Shown: positions 52,181 to 64,000 of the stretch, in pieces
Numbering within the stretch: position 1 is the stretch's first letter
Layout of the letters: every line of letters begins with the position of its first letter
Source of the DNA: Carya illinoinensis
Lineage: Eukaryota > Streptophyta > Magnoliopsida > Fagales > Juglandaceae
Direction: 5' to 3'
NCBI RefSeq assembly: GCF_018687715.1
Contig: NC_056759.1
Location: forward strand, 33,446,385-33,510,384
Length of the DNA stretch: 64,000 bases
Made by a program: the position numbers and the translations under genes
Notes under the pieces: model-generated
Databases searched by the model: none
The model's input: only the letters and a program-made list of their open reading frames with translations
What the model was told of the DNA's origin: nothing

Positions 52181-55100
52181 ATGGGTGTCATCTCCAGAAA
52201 GATTTTCCCAGTGTGTGGGAGCATGTGCGTTTGCTGTCCAGCTTTGCGGTCAAGTTCTCGACAACCCGTCAAGCGTTACAAAAAACTGCTGGCAGATATA
52301 TTTCCTAAATCGCCTGTTAGCATCTTACTTCTTTCATATTACCTTTTCAGTAATTTTGAACGTTTAGTATCTGATGGTGTAATATAAGATGCTACGTTTA
52401 TGTTTTCTTTGAGTTTAGAGGTACCCTAGCTAGCAACCATAACTAGTTTAAATGTAAAAAGTGGTCAGCAATTTGGCCATTTGATTATGTAATGTGGTGA
52501 TCACTGCCAAATAATGTACTTTGCCATTATGTTTCCCATGACCAAGAGAAAACGCGCACCCTCCTTTGAAGCAAAGAATATAAATGTCTTTATCACTTTT
52601 CTGGTATGGCTGCTTTTAACAACTGGATGTGCCTTGCTACTGTTTGCTTATTTTGGAATGCTGGCCCTCCAATTGGATCATGGAGGAGGATCTGAAACGT
52701 GCTAATATGCTTGCCAGATGAAGATTATCTTTGAATTCATTTTGTGCTTTGCCTCGTCCTCTCTGGGCCTATAGATGGGCTTAAGTGTTATCCTACATTA
52801 TCCTTTCACCTGATTTCCTCTGTACTTGATTGAAGAAAACTTGAGAGTCGAGCCCCACTCTGTATCACCTAGATATGGATGAAATGGGGTTTAGACCCAA
52901 AAATCCAATCAGCCAAATCTAGCATGGATTATGAGTTTTGGTTATAAGCATTTTACTAGAAGTATTTCTTAATAAGTCATTTGCTTGAACTTGGAAGATC
53001 ATTTTGTAGTTTACAATTCCTATCAATAAATAACTAAATATAATGCTCAAAGTCTTGAAATATATTTCAGGATGGCCATCCAAGTGAAAGAAAAATAGCT
53101 AAGTTATGTGAATATGCTGCAAAAAACCCTTTCCGGATTCCAAAGGTATTGACCCTTACATGCTACTTACATATCTGCTGGTAAAAGTGTAATTTAGTAT
53201 TGAAATGAGAAACCTTGATGTTGAATATCAATGGTACTTTCTATTTATCAGATAGCAAAGTATCTTGAAGATAGGTTCTATAAAGAACTGAAATATGAGC
53301 ACATCAAGTTCATCAATATTGTTGTAGAGACGTACAATAAGCTGCTTGGCATATGTAAGGAGCAGATGTGAGTGCAAGTTTTTCCTTTTCCTTTTCTTAC
53401 TTGTCATATTATTGTTGAAGTGTGTTTAGATTTGTCAGTTTCTAAGTTTGTTCTACAATGAATTCTAGATGAGCAACTCATTTCTAGCCAATGTTTGTAT
53501 GTTTAGCAAGAAATCCTGTTAGGTATTGTGTTCCCCAGAATTGTTTTCTAAGAAGTCTCTAAGGCTCGTCACTTAATGCTTCTAATAGCTATTGAATACA
53601 TGATATTTTACTAAAAGGTAGTTTTTTCTTTTAGTCCTTCAAGTTTTTATATCTGGTCCTGTATTTTTAAATGGAGAAGTTGAGAAATTTGTTTCTGATG
53701 ATTTTTTTTCGTCTGTGTATGTGATGTAGTTTTGTAAATTTCACCGTGCAGGGCATGTTTTGCTGTTAGTCTGCTAAATGTGGTTACTGGACTTTTGGAC
53801 AACTCTAAGCAAGATGCCATGAAGATAATTGGATGCCAAACCTTAACAATGTTTATATACAGTCAGGTAAGTTCAGACCTTGCTTTAGATTTCTTTTGTA
53901 ACTGCTATCAAAATATGCCAAACAGGATGAAGAACTTCTTAATTATAATTATGTACTTCGATATGACTTCTTTATGCATCTTGGGAGATTTTTTTTTTTT
54001 TTTTTTTCAATTTTCTTCTCTTCAGAAGGGAAGAAACATATTCAACTACTGATTAAAAAAAAAGAACGTATTCAATTACAATTGAATGTGAGAAAAATTG
54101 ATTCTTTTGGCTTTGATTCCCATACTTATAAAAAAAAAAAGGAAAATGGATTCTTCTGGTTTCCTGGGACATTTGAACATTATGTAAACAATGACCAAGG
54201 GCAAAAATTAGAAAAGAACAAAACTCCTTAAGCTAGAAAAAGTTTCTTACCCTGGTATGGTAAAATTTCCATTTCATAAGATATGCGTTGGTTATGCTAT
54301 TAATAAAATCTTCTATTACTTATCAAAAAGATATACATATAGGTTATGCTCCATTAATTCGATGAATAAGTTAAAAATTTAAAGATGGGTGAGAGCATAC
54401 ATCAAGCTCGTGCTTCTAGAAGATCACATCAAGAAAGTAGAAATGCTTATTGTGGATGTTAGCAGAGTTGATTTTATATGGCATTCACATAACTATTTGA
54501 AGGCTGTTGGTCCTACCTCCAGAGCTCTCTTTAGGTTGTAGATCAATGGCCCCTGCAACCAATAAAAACTAAACAGAGAAAATAGTTAGCAGTATTTAAG
54601 GTTTGTGCGTAGATCAGATGCTTTCTTTCCTGTCATCCTCAAATATTAATCAGCAGTATTTTTATCACACTCAATACATAGTTTTGGCTGTTGACCTAAT
54701 GTCTGAACAGGCAGATGGAACCTACACACATAACATTGAAAATTTGGTTGGTAAAGTATGTGCACTGGCTCGTGAGAAAGGGGACGAACATCAAAGGCTC
54801 TGCTTAAGGGCTTCAAGCTTGCAATGCCTATCGGCCATGGTAGTTTTATAGTTTGATTTTCTCCTTCGTTGTTTCTTATTACAAGGATCAGGAAGACAGT
54901 TTTCTATAAAATTAATTTGTGTTATCTATTTCCCATCATGACTTGTTTAATAGCTTTAAAATATATGAACCATTAATCGCCAGTTGTTTTGGAGCTGGAA
55001 GATTGGTCGTTTGATAATTTTCTCCCTTGGCAGTTGTGGTTTATGGCACAGTTCTCGCACATGTTTGTTGATTTTGACGAGGTTAGTTCTTTTGAGTTAG

Positions 55101-58100
55101 TTTTTTCAATGCTATTTAATGATTCTATTAGATTTTTGTTAGACTCAACAAACTCTCGCAGAATTGAGGGGTTTTATTAACATTGAAGTATCGCAATATT
55201 TTTCCAAATGTTGTCTAAACTCATAGGATTGCAACATAATGACCAAATAAAAATTGTAGTTTATACTGAAATTCATATCATGATGTTTCATTCATATTGT
55301 TTTATTTCATTTATATCGTTATATTTCAAACAAGTATTACTCAAAATGGACACATGTGGCATTTAAAATCCTAGACTTTTAACTTCCTAATGAGATAATG
55401 AACATTCAACTGGTTATTTGGATGCCTTTGAATTAAGTCCACTTAAATTGCACTGAATTTTTCGAAGGAGTGGAGAAAGAGAGATTGCTTTCTCATTATT
55501 CTTTCCTTTCATTTTAATTTTCAGTTAATTTTAGAGGCTGTTTTTGATGTCAATCCTCACCTACTAAAACTAAAGGCCAATTGGTCGAGTGATAATAATA
55601 ATCTGAGAAACAGTGATGAGCTCTGTTGGTACTTCACATTTTTTTCGGACATTCTCCCCCAGGGTTATTGATTGGATCAAGATGATGTGATGCCATGTGA
55701 AAGGAAACTTTCCTGTCTTTTTGACAGTTTTAGCACTTGTCTAGTTATTGTATCGAAGTGTATACTGTACATCATTATAAGTTTTGCCTGCATTCTGCAA
55801 TCTTTAGTGCTGCGTATGCTTCTTTTTGCATTTCACTTGTTTTGCCGTACTAAATTCTGCAGTCTTTTTATTTTTTGCATATTCCTTGTTCTTGTGTTTC
55901 ACTTTATTGTTCCAGTTTGTTGAAGTTCTGGTGTTGAATTTTAATTTCTTGATATATCCACGCTGCAGATTGTATATGGCACTTTAGATAACTATGAGCC
56001 TGATACTCATACAGAAGGTGATGTTGGGAGAGGGGAGGCACATCATAATTGGGTGGATGAAGTAATTAGATGTGAGGGCAGAGGTGGTGCTGGTGCAAGT
56101 TGTGATACTAGCCCTAGCTGGCTGACTGTGAGGCCACGACCAGAAAAGAAGGATCCTTCTCTTTTGACAAGGTAGTAAATATTCCAGAGCCTGTGATTTT
56201 AACCATTTATGGGAATTTTCTCTTCAATTAGTCTAACTTAGACAATTTTTTTTTTTTTTAATTTTTTTCCCTTTGACCAATATCTTGCCTTTATTATAGA
56301 GAAGAGATTGAGACCCCAAAAGTATGGGCACAAATTTGTATCCAAAGAATGGTTGAATTAGCCAAGGAGAGCACAACAATGCGCAGGGTACTGGATCCAA
56401 TATTTATTTATTTTGATTCTGGACAGCACTGGGTGCCTCGACAAGGTTTGGCTGTGATGGTTTTGTCCGACATGGCGTACTTCATGGAGAGTTCAGGTAT
56501 CTTGATCCTCCTTTGGCTTCTTCCTCAATATGTGTTATTTATATTATATTAGTCTTTTATTTATTGTATTTAGGTTTGAAATTCAAACTATCTAACATTT
56601 TGTGGATTTCTTTTTTTTTTCTCTCTTCCCCTCTCTTCAAAAGAGTAGGCTGAAAAAATGTTTATTGGTGGAATATGTATATATATATATGTATAGGCAT
56701 TTAGTTTAATCCCTCTACAGTACGAGTATTTTGCTAATGTGTTTTTTTATTTTTATTTTAAGGGAACCAGCAGCTGATTTTAGCTTCTTTGATACGGCAT
56801 CTGGATCACAAAAATGTTGCACATGACCCCCAACTCAAATCTTATGTCATTCAAGTCGCTACTGCTTTAGCTAGGCAAATTAGATCAGGAACTTCACTGG
56901 CAGAAATTGGATTTGTCTGTGACCTGTGCAGGCATTCAAGGAAAAGTCTTCAAGCCACAGCTGAATCAGTTGGTGAGCAAGAGTCCAACAAAAATATCTT
57001 ACTGCAGAATTCCATTGAAGACTGTTTACTTGAAATTGCTAAAGGGGTAAGTTTGATGCTTTGCTGTACATAGTTGCTGCTTTCCACTGTCTGTCCAGTT
57101 TAACAAAATGTGATGTTGTCTTTTGCAGATTGGTGATGCACGACCACTATTTGATCTGATGGCAATAACGCTGGAGAAGTTGCCATCTGGAGTTGGTTCC
57201 AGAGCAACCATTGGATCATTGATGATTCTTGCTCATGTCATCTCTGTAGCATCGGCCTCTTCACGCTCTCAACAGGTGAGAGGAGGGAAATCATTTAATA
57301 TCCTCTCCAGAGGTTTTCCATTTGCTTATGTTCAATTTAATGACCTCTGATTACATATTTTGACTATCATACTTAAGGTTTTCTATACTTAGGTAGAAAA
57401 ATTGATGGAGAGGATAGTGATTGGATGTAACTTGCATGCATAAATTTTGTTATGGTTACTTATAAAGAAATTATGTTCTGTTATTGTTTCATTCGGGCTG
57501 TTCTTGGGAAATGGTTGTGGGGGTATAATATGGAAAGGAAAGCTTTATGGAAGTTGGTGATTGACTTCAAGTATGGGTGGGGGGGTGGGGGGTGGGTTGA
57601 GCACTAGGGAGGCACAAGGGGTTTATGGAGTGGGAGTCTTGAAGCATGTAAGACGAGGTTGGGGTTTTTGCTCGACACACTAGAATTGTAATGGGATACG
57701 GATCTAGAATAAAATTCTGGTATGACTTATGGTGGGATAGAGCCCTTAAGGACACATTCCTTACAGTTTTCAGGATTGCGCATGAAAAAGAAGCATCAGT
57801 GGCTGACCTCATGGAGATGTCTGGTGGCTTTGTCTAATGGAATGTGAGTTTTATTAGGGCGGCCCATGATTGGGAAGTTGCAGCTTTTCGAATTTTTTCA
57901 AACTCTTGTACTCCATGAGATCGAGTGCTCAGGGGACTGACAGTTTGTGGTTGGTACCCACTAGAAAAGTTGCATTTTCTGTTTTTTCCTTCTATAAGTC
58001 CCTCACACATCCACAGAACAATCACTTTCCATAGAGAAGGATTTGGTGAAATAAGGCACCTCCCAAGGCCAGTATTTTATGCTTGGATGGCTTCTTTGGG

Positions 58101-61100
58101 TAAGATTTTGACAACGGATAATTTATGGAAACACAGAGTGATTATAGTGGACTGGTGCTGTATGTGCTGAAAAATTTGTGAGACTGCAGATCATCTTTTA
58201 TTGCATCGTGAGGTTGCAGAGCGTTATGGGATGATGTCTTTAGAAGGTTAGAGCTAGCCTGGGTTATACTTGCTATTGTGGTCGAGCTTCTGGCTAGTTG
58301 GACAAACCTGGGCGGTTTTCCACAAATCACAGATTCACAGCTGTGTGGAAGATAGTTCCTATGTGTATTCTATGGTGCCTATGGAAGGAATGGAATGATC
58401 ATACTTTTGAAGACAAGGAAAGCTAGTTGGAGGAGATTGGATTACTCTTTGTTAAAACTTTATTCCTATGGGCTAAAGCTGTAGATTTCAATGGCCTAGA
58501 CGTTCATGACTTTCTTGTTTTCATTTCTTCCTCCTAACTAGGTGTTATCTCTTATTCATAAAAAAAAAAATAGGTGTTATCTCTTGTATACCCTCTGTGT
58601 ACTTGGGCTATGCCTATTCTCATTAATACAATCGTTTACCTATAAAAAAAACTTGTCTGAAGATTCTGAAGTGGAATGTTATATGGTCGAAGATGTATTA
58701 TTAGTTTTTAGAGAGAGAAACTCTCTAAAATGTAGGCTGGTGTGTTGGTTTGATTATTATCAAGGTCTGATTATCTGGTTAAAGTTCAGTAGATTAGTGG
58801 TATTGTGAGTTGGTTTCAATGGGATTTTTTAGAGAAGTTGGAATAGATTCAAAATTGTTCACTCTTGTAAAAGAGGGAGCCCAGCTTCGCATCGTAGAAA
58901 GAAGTTGGAAGAGGCAACAGGAACTCTTAGTGAAGCAGAACATTTTACAGTGGCTGTGTAAGGCTTTAGAGAGTTGCTTCAGCAGGGAGAAGGATGAGTT
59001 CTACAGCTCCATTTGAGAGGGATCCTCCAGCTATTTAGCTCAAAAACGTTACAACAGTAGGGGTAGATTTCTGGAGGTGGCAGAATACAAAGAGGGTGGA
59101 GGAAGGAGGCTTATCATTTTCCCGGAAGGGGATGGGGGGAAAGGATGGAAGAGACTGAAGGAGGCCTTTGGGGAGCTGCTGAAGGAGGAGAGGACACAGG
59201 GAGGACTTCACGGTGAAAAGCCTCCGGCGGGGAAGACACGGACGTATAGGGAGGTGCTGGGAAGTAGAGGGTGGCAGGGACCAAGTGATGGAGTAAGGCT
59301 TTCTGACAAGCAGTTGCCTCGAGCTCCTCAAGGAGTACATTACTCAGAAGGTGGCAGGGGGGAAGACTGGGTTGCGTGTGGGAAAATGGAAGAGCTACAG
59401 GAGCAAGTATGGAAGTTGCAGAGGGAGATGGAGACTTTGAAGATTTTTGTTTGGCGAAATAAGGAAGGCTGTGTTTGTAGCCGTAGGGATGCTGAGTTTG
59501 AAGGGCTGGGCTTGTTTAAAGACAAGGCCCAAGTGAAAAAAGGAAGAGTTGAGGTCTGGAAGGAAGTGAGTGGGCCGAAAAGAGTGGGTTGGGAGAAGGG
59601 CCCACGGATACATGAGGCAGGGCAGTCGGGTGGGGCAGTTGTGGTTAAAAATAAAGCTTGTGGGCTGCCGGGCCCCAGCAAAAGGCCTAATATGGGTGTA
59701 GGAGATTTGGGCCGGGACAAAGGCCCATTACTGGCAGACCCAGTCTCGTCGAACATGGGTGGGGTACGGCCCGTGGACCCGGTAAGAAAGGTTCAGCCTT
59801 TAACGGGTTCTAAAAAACCCGAATCCCAGCCACCAACGCCGGCCGTGTTGCTGCCGGAAGGGGAGACGTCGGAGGAGCAACAGACTGTGCCGGCGATGAG
59901 AGTGGACCACATGATACTAAAGAAGTTAGAGGAGCTGATGGAGTGGGGTTGTGGAAACATATCAGGAAAGGTTGGACAGTCTTATGTCGGCATGCCCGTT
60001 TTCAGATGGGGAATGGTACCAGGATCAAATTTTGGAAAGATATTTGGTGTGGTGATATGACGTTACATGAGTTGTTCCCCTCTCTTTATCAATTTGCCAG
60101 CAATAAAGAGGCTTCAGTAGCGGAGGTTATGGGTTTGTCGGGGGGACATTTTCATTGGAACATAAGTTTTAGCAGGGCGGCGCAAGATTGGGAGATGAAT
60201 AGCTTAGTGGATTTTTATAGTCTCTTGTACTCTATGAGGCCGAGCAATCAACAAGAAGACTGGTTATGGTGGGTCCCACACAAGAAAGGTAGGTTCTCAG
60301 TTCGCTCCTTCTATATTGCTCTCGAGCAAAATCCTAACTGTCAGATCCCTTGGAGAAGGATATGGAAACATAAGGCGCCCCTTAAGGTGGCTTTCTTTGT
60401 GTGGACTGCTGCTTTGGGTAAGATCCTCACAACTGATAATTTGAGAAAAAGGAGGATTATTGTGGCAGATTGGTGCTGTATGTGTAAAGGAGGGGGCGAG
60501 TCGGTAGACCATCTTTTACTACACTGCAAGATTGCAAGGGTTTTGTGGGATGAGGTGCTAAGTAGAGTGGAGTTGGGCTGGGCTATGCCGGGGACAGTGG
60601 CGGCAGCTTTGGCCTGCTGGCCCAATATAGGTGGCCAGCCCCAGATTTCAGCGGTTTGGAGGATGATACCACTTTGTATCATGTGGTCTTTATGGCAGGA
60701 GAGGAATGCAAGGACTTTCGAAGACATGGAGTGAACAGTAGAGGAGCTGCTGACTTTGTTTTTTAGTACGCTTTGTAATTGGGCCATTGCTATTGATTTC
60801 AATGGAATGGTCCTCCATGATTTTCTTGTCTCTCTTGCCCCTGCTTAAAGGGGTAGTTTCTTGTACATACTGGGCTAGGCCTTTTCTTTAATTAATACAA
60901 TTTTGATTACTTATCAAAAAAAAAAAAATGTTATATGGTCGAGGTGTTAGAAAGCTATATCATCCAGGGGTTGTGAGGTTGACTGTTATACTTATTGAGG
61001 TACAATTTTTCTTTTTTCTTTGGGGCTCACCCTGTTAAATTACTTTAAATTTTTCATGTAGGTCTTTCCAGAAGGCCTTCTTGTTCAGCTGTTGAAGGTG

Positions 61101-62540
61101 ATGCTACACCCAGACACAGAGGCACGGGTTGGAGCGCACCAGATATTTTCTGCTCTTTTAATTCCAATCTCTAACCATCAACAACATGAAGTTGCTTCTC
61201 TTGCAAGTGGTTTTCTACACCAACCGAGGAGATGGCACTCAAATCCTGCATCTGCATCGATTAAAGCTTTACTTGAAAAGCTTCGGAGAGAAAAAGATGG
61301 CATCAAAGTGGAAAAAATTGGAAGTGATTTTCATGATGATCTTAAAGAAAGGGACATTGTTGAAGATGACTGGAAACAGGGGCGCGTCCGCAAGAATTCC
61401 CCCAATGTTTACAAAATTAGCTGTATTATTGACAGAACTGTTGGGTCAACCACCTTGTTGGATGCTGTAAGCATAATTTTCACTTCCATAAATCGGTTGT
61501 TTTTGGGTGGCATTATAGATCTTTTCGATTTATACAATATTCTTAACAAATTTGGTCTATGTTTGGCGCAGGAACCGCATATTATGAAGTTTAGTGAGGA
61601 GCAAATAGGGCAGTTGTTGTCTGCCTTCTGGATGCAGGCCAGTCTTCCGGATAATTTACCTTCAAATATTGAAGCTATAGCTCATTCTTTCGTATTAACA
61701 CTTATTTCTTCAGGCTTAAAGGTAAAGTTCATAATTAAATACAGTACTTGCTTGGTTATTTTTTCGTCAATTCTTTTCTCCTATCTCCTGCTTCTTATTT
61801 TCCCATTCACTCTGGCTCGTCAGAGAGACCATGCTAATTGTTAATTGAATGAGGGCATGACCTAGATAATTTAGTTTAGTGACCATATCTCAAATAAATG
61901 ATGTGCAGAACTCAAATGACAACCTTGTGGTCCGATTCTTTCAGCTTCCCCTGTCTCTCAGGAATACATCCATGGATCCTAACAATGGTATGACAGTAGA
62001 GTTTCATGAGTAGGCTTTTCATTTTGGTATGTTAAAATGACATATTGATATGTGTTTCTGTTTTGGTAGGTATGTTGTCTCCAGCATGCCAAAGATCTAT
62101 CTTTGTATTATCGACAGGCATGTTGATGTTTGCAGCTAAAATATATCATATTCCTGATCTGAATGATTTCCTCAAGTCATCAGTTCCATATGATGTGAGT
62201 TATGATTGTTTCATGCTTTCTGGGTGGGTGGTTGCATTAGGGCTTGGGGTGGTCTCTGTGCTTAAAACTGCTGATATTGATTGTTATCTAATAAAAAATT
62301 TGTCTTCTACAAGTTCAGGTTGATCCTTATCTGGGTATTAATGATGACCTGCAAGTATATGTAAAGCCTCAGGCAGATATCAGAGAGTATGGATCTGTTG
62401 CTGATAATCAACTCGCTGCATCATTGCTCTCTGAATTACGGAGCAAGGTATACAAATCTGACAATGTCATAATGGACATTTTAGTTCAGAGTCTGTCTAG
62501 CATTATCGAGGTATGACATTTTATCCAGAACCCCCTCCCC

Positions 62541-62574
<34 letters not shown>

Positions 62575-63883
62575 CTGTCTGTTTCTGCTCGTTAAGCTGG
62601 AGGCAGATGCCCTGACTGAGCAACTGTCAGAATTATTCACACCCGATGATGCATTCATGTTTGGCCCACAGTCAATACTTGAATTTGACCACAATCAAAT
62701 GGTTCCCCATTCCAAGAAATCGTTGTCGTTTGATGGGGTATGCTCTTTATGATCATTTTAATACTATTTTAAGCGATGACCTTGCAAGGAGCTCATTGCT
62801 TTCTGACAACTCTCCTCAGCTTTAGTTGGAAAAAAAAATTGATAGGTGAGTGTGTGGTATTGTTTAGATGCTATGTAAATATGTGGAAGTGATGAAGTTA
62901 TATTCAGACATTAGCTCATCCTTGGAGAGGAAAGTAAACAAAGATGTTGCAGTACACCAACCCTACCATCTGCTTCTCATCGCAGTCAAATGGCCACTTC
63001 CAAGAAATCACTATTGTCACTATCTATTGTTTTTGTTTGCTTATGGTGTAGGATTTTCCAATGAATTCATTAGTTGAGGATGACGCAAGAAGTGAAGCAT
63101 CTGTTGCTGACCTATCTCGGTTTATACCCAAAATGCCATCTTCACCATCTATGCCTCATGTCATCAGCATTGGACAGCTTCTGGAATCGGTAACCTCCCC
63201 TTCTCTGTGTCTGCGAAAAGTGTATTTACAAGATGTTAAAACAAGGTTGTATTAACTTCCTGAATTTCCATAATATTATTTATGGAAAGACTAGTCTGAA
63301 AAAGGATCTATCAAATAAAAAATATTGGAAGTATCAAGACTGACTGACCTATCTGCTAAAATATTATGTATTGCAAATTGTTCAATGTGCGTTTGTTTAT
63401 TAGGCAATTTGTGTGATGATTCCTATATATCCTATGTGTAAAAGAGTTGGAAGTAATTTTTGTTGTTGGTTAGAAATAGTGTATCTTCATTTTAGTAATT
63501 GATGTGCAAGATTGAAACTCTAGTTAGGTATTTCTCAAGTATACTCCGTGTACTTGGGATTTGCCTACTATTATGAATAAAACTACTTGATTACCGATCA
63601 AAAAAAGTAATTGATGTGCAAGACACCTAGATCCGTCCATGAAAATTATTTGCCTACTAATTGATGGTGCTTTCAGGCACTTGAAGTAGCTGGGCAAGTG
63701 GCAGGAACATCGGTGACTACATCTCCCCTCTCGTACAACACCATGGCTAGCCAGTGTGAAGCCCTTGGCACGGGCACAAGGAAGAAACTCTCCAATTGGT
63801 TGGCTCATGAAAATCACCAAAGTAGGGTGGTTGACAAATCGTTTCCTGCATTTCTTGCAGATGGACACTTGGCACTCAAAAAG
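52181..63883 (+). CDS. EFR3-like armadillo-repeat membrane scaffold (3' end outside the window)
   Basis: Eighteen coding exons read in consistent phase, giving 962 residues: 52181-52315, 53071-53145, 53252-53367, 53752-53866, 54711-54839, 55034-55081, 55969-56171, 56300-56496, 56763-57046, 57129-57275, 61062-61466, 61572-61721, 61909-61987, 62070-62194, 62319-62510, 62597-62737, 63052-63189 and 63677-63883. A donor GTTAGC follows, so the last exon(s) lie to the right. The N-terminus is cysteine-rich (VCGSMCVCC), as in EFR3, where palmitoylation anchors the protein. KRYKKLLADIFPKSP, CEYAAKNPFRIPKIAKYLE and the helical body match the plant EFR3 (EFOP/SRL2-like) family. EFR3 recruits phosphatidylinositol 4-kinase to the plasma membrane. 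The intron at 57276-61061 is swollen by two LINEs, and several introns carry tiny LINE tails. All visible exons are intact. Confidence 0.9.
54031..54078 (+). mobile_element. Possible tail-only retroposition footprint 1
   Basis: AAGAAACATATTCAACTA (54031-54048) is repeated with small changes as AAGAACGTATTCAATTA (54062-54078). The 13 bases between are CTGATTAAAAAAA. This looks like a degraded TSD around an oligo-A tail. Chance is possible because the DNA is low in complexity. Confidence 0.3.
54094..54159 (+). mobile_element. Possible tail-only retroposition footprint 2
   Basis: AAAATTGATTCTTTTGG (54094-54110) recurs as AAAATGGATTCTTCTGG (54143-54159), with two mismatches. The 32-bp insert between them ends CATACTTATAAAAAAAAAAA, like the 3' tip of the LINEs in this window. 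Confidence 0.4.
54278..54350 (+). mobile_element. Possible tail-only retroposition footprint 3
   Basis: AAGATATGCGTTGGTTATGC (54278-54297) and the sequence at 54328-54349 (AAGATATACATATAGG, then TTATGC) flank a 29-bp insert ending TATTACTTATCAAA. The insert matches the last 30 bases of the LINE that ends at 60926 (GATTACTTATCAAAAA). Confidence 0.45.
57480..58658 (+). mobile_element. 5'-truncated LINE fragment, intron of the EFR3-like gene
   Basis: It starts inside ORF2 (LGKWLWGYNMERKALWKLV from about 57507) and runs through a decayed zf-RVT region to the usual 3' end (CTTGTATACCC, TGTACTTGGGCTATGCC, TATTAATACAATCG-type, then an A-tract at 58644-58651). Frames are broken repeatedly. The 3' sequence is about as close to the neighbouring LINE as to the INO80B-intron copy. 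No TSD was found. It contains a nested 17-bp tail insertion at 58554-58570. Confidence 0.8.
58539..58585 (+). mobile_element. Nested tail-only insertion with perfect 15-bp TSD
   Basis: TAGGTGTTATCTCTT occurs at 58539-58553 and again at 58571-58585, exactly. Between the copies is ATTCATAAAAAAAAAAA, 17 bases that look like only the last nucleotides and poly(A) of a LINE RNA. The site is inside the older LINE fragment. Confidence 0.6.
58675..58690. repeat. Left target-site duplication of the LINE deletion derivative
   Basis: AATGTTATATGGTCGA is repeated exactly at 60927-60942 after the A-tract. Confidence 0.85.
58691..60926 (+). mobile_element. LINE deletion derivative keeping ORF1 and the ORF2 tail
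   Basis: The element is bounded by a perfect 16-bp TSD (58675-58690 and 60927-60942) and ends GATTACTTATC plus an A-tract. ORF1 runs from ATG 58810 to the deletion junction near 59930, with one in-frame TGA at 59014-59016. After it the frame from 59077 stays open (coiled-coil MEELQEQVWKLQREMETLK near residue 103 of that part). At about 59930-59943 the sequence jumps to the end of ORF2, where an open frame 59943-60734 encodes the zf-RVT region (FWKDIWCGDMTLHELFPSLY, GRFSVRSFYIAL, SVDHLLLHCKIARVLWDE). Endonuclease and reverse transcriptase are missing, so it is non-autonomous. The long open frames suggest youth compared with the other copies. Confidence 0.88.
60927..60942. repeat. Right target-site duplication of the LINE deletion derivative
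   Basis: Exact copy of 58675-58690 (AATGTTATATGGTCGA) directly after the oligo-A tail. Confidence 0.85.
63494..63623 (+). mobile_element. 94-bp LINE tail with perfect 18-bp TSD
   Basis: AGTAATTGATGTGCAAGA occurs at 63494-63511 and 63606-63623. The 94 bp between carry the common LINE 3' end: CTCAAGTATACTCC, TGTACTTGGGATTTGCCTA, then AATAAAACTACTTGATTACC and GATCAAAAAA. It is an extremely 5'-truncated copy in an EFR3 intron, in sense with the gene. Confidence 0.85.
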
Positions 63884-64000
63884 GTTAGCCTTCTACACAA
63901 CATGTTAACTCGCTTTGGACTTTCCACATAAATCCCAGAATGTATTATTATAAAGGGAAATTCATATAGAAACATCTTGTGTTTATCTTCAATTTGATAT

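Noticed and set aside
51686..52387. 233-codon hydrophobic frame before the EFR3 exons
   Set aside because: It is T-rich intron sequence read as Phe/Leu/Ser. It merges with the first coding exon in another frame, and the EFR3-family start at 52181 is in a different frame.

Overview
The window is plant nuclear DNA. It is AT-rich, its genes carry many introns with GT-AG (one GC-AG) junctions, and the proteins are plant versions of eukaryotic families (kelch, INO80 subunit B, polyubiquitin, RPAP3/TPR5, EFR3). LINE, copia, LTR and MITE relics lie between and inside the genes. The short MITEs starting near GTTTGGA and ending near TCCAAAC look like those I associate with Fagales trees such as walnut or pecan. 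That assignment is an impression and was not tested. I saw no bacterial, organellar or viral gene and no CRISPR array.

Layout: 1-72 is a minus-strand promoter edge whose gene lies outside the window. 73-7900 is intergenic, with MITEs and one small predicted secreted protein (4425-4757). 7923-12093 is a complete nine-exon kelch gene. 12.1-18.8 kb is intergenic, with a GC-richer tandem repeat (13.2-14.86 kb), promoter-like DNA without a gene (15.2-15.6 kb) and MITEs. 19592-26895 is a complete six-exon INO80 subunit B gene whose first coding intron holds a 3.2-kb LINE with a 15-bp target-site duplication (TSD). 28325-31924 is a probable solo LTR of 3.6 kb with a 5-bp TSD and an internal hairpin-forming array. 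32.3-35.4 kb is a polyubiquitin gene with six ubiquitin units and a leader intron. 36782-42532 is a complete twelve-exon RPAP3/TPR5-like co-chaperone gene. 42960-43321 is a perfect palindrome joined to a deleted Ty1/copia element (43329-45010, minus strand). 45-51 kb is intergenic, with an RNase-H relic and a minisatellite. 52181-63883 holds 18 coding exons of an EFR3-like armadillo-repeat gene that continues past the right edge. One of its introns holds two LINE copies, and others hold very small LINE-tail insertions.

The genes look like independent housekeeping units (chromatin remodelling, ubiquitin supply, HSP90 co-chaperone function, plasma-membrane phosphoinositide scaffolding) and not a cluster or pathway. 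I did not find a new multi-gene system. The most unusual signals are the perfect 179-bp-arm palindrome beside the copia relic, a series of tiny 'tail-only' retroposition footprints flanked by TSDs, the solo LTR with its hairpin array, and an Ala28Thr change in the first ubiquitin unit. Exon junctions were assigned by eye from reading frame, splice consensus and family similarity.
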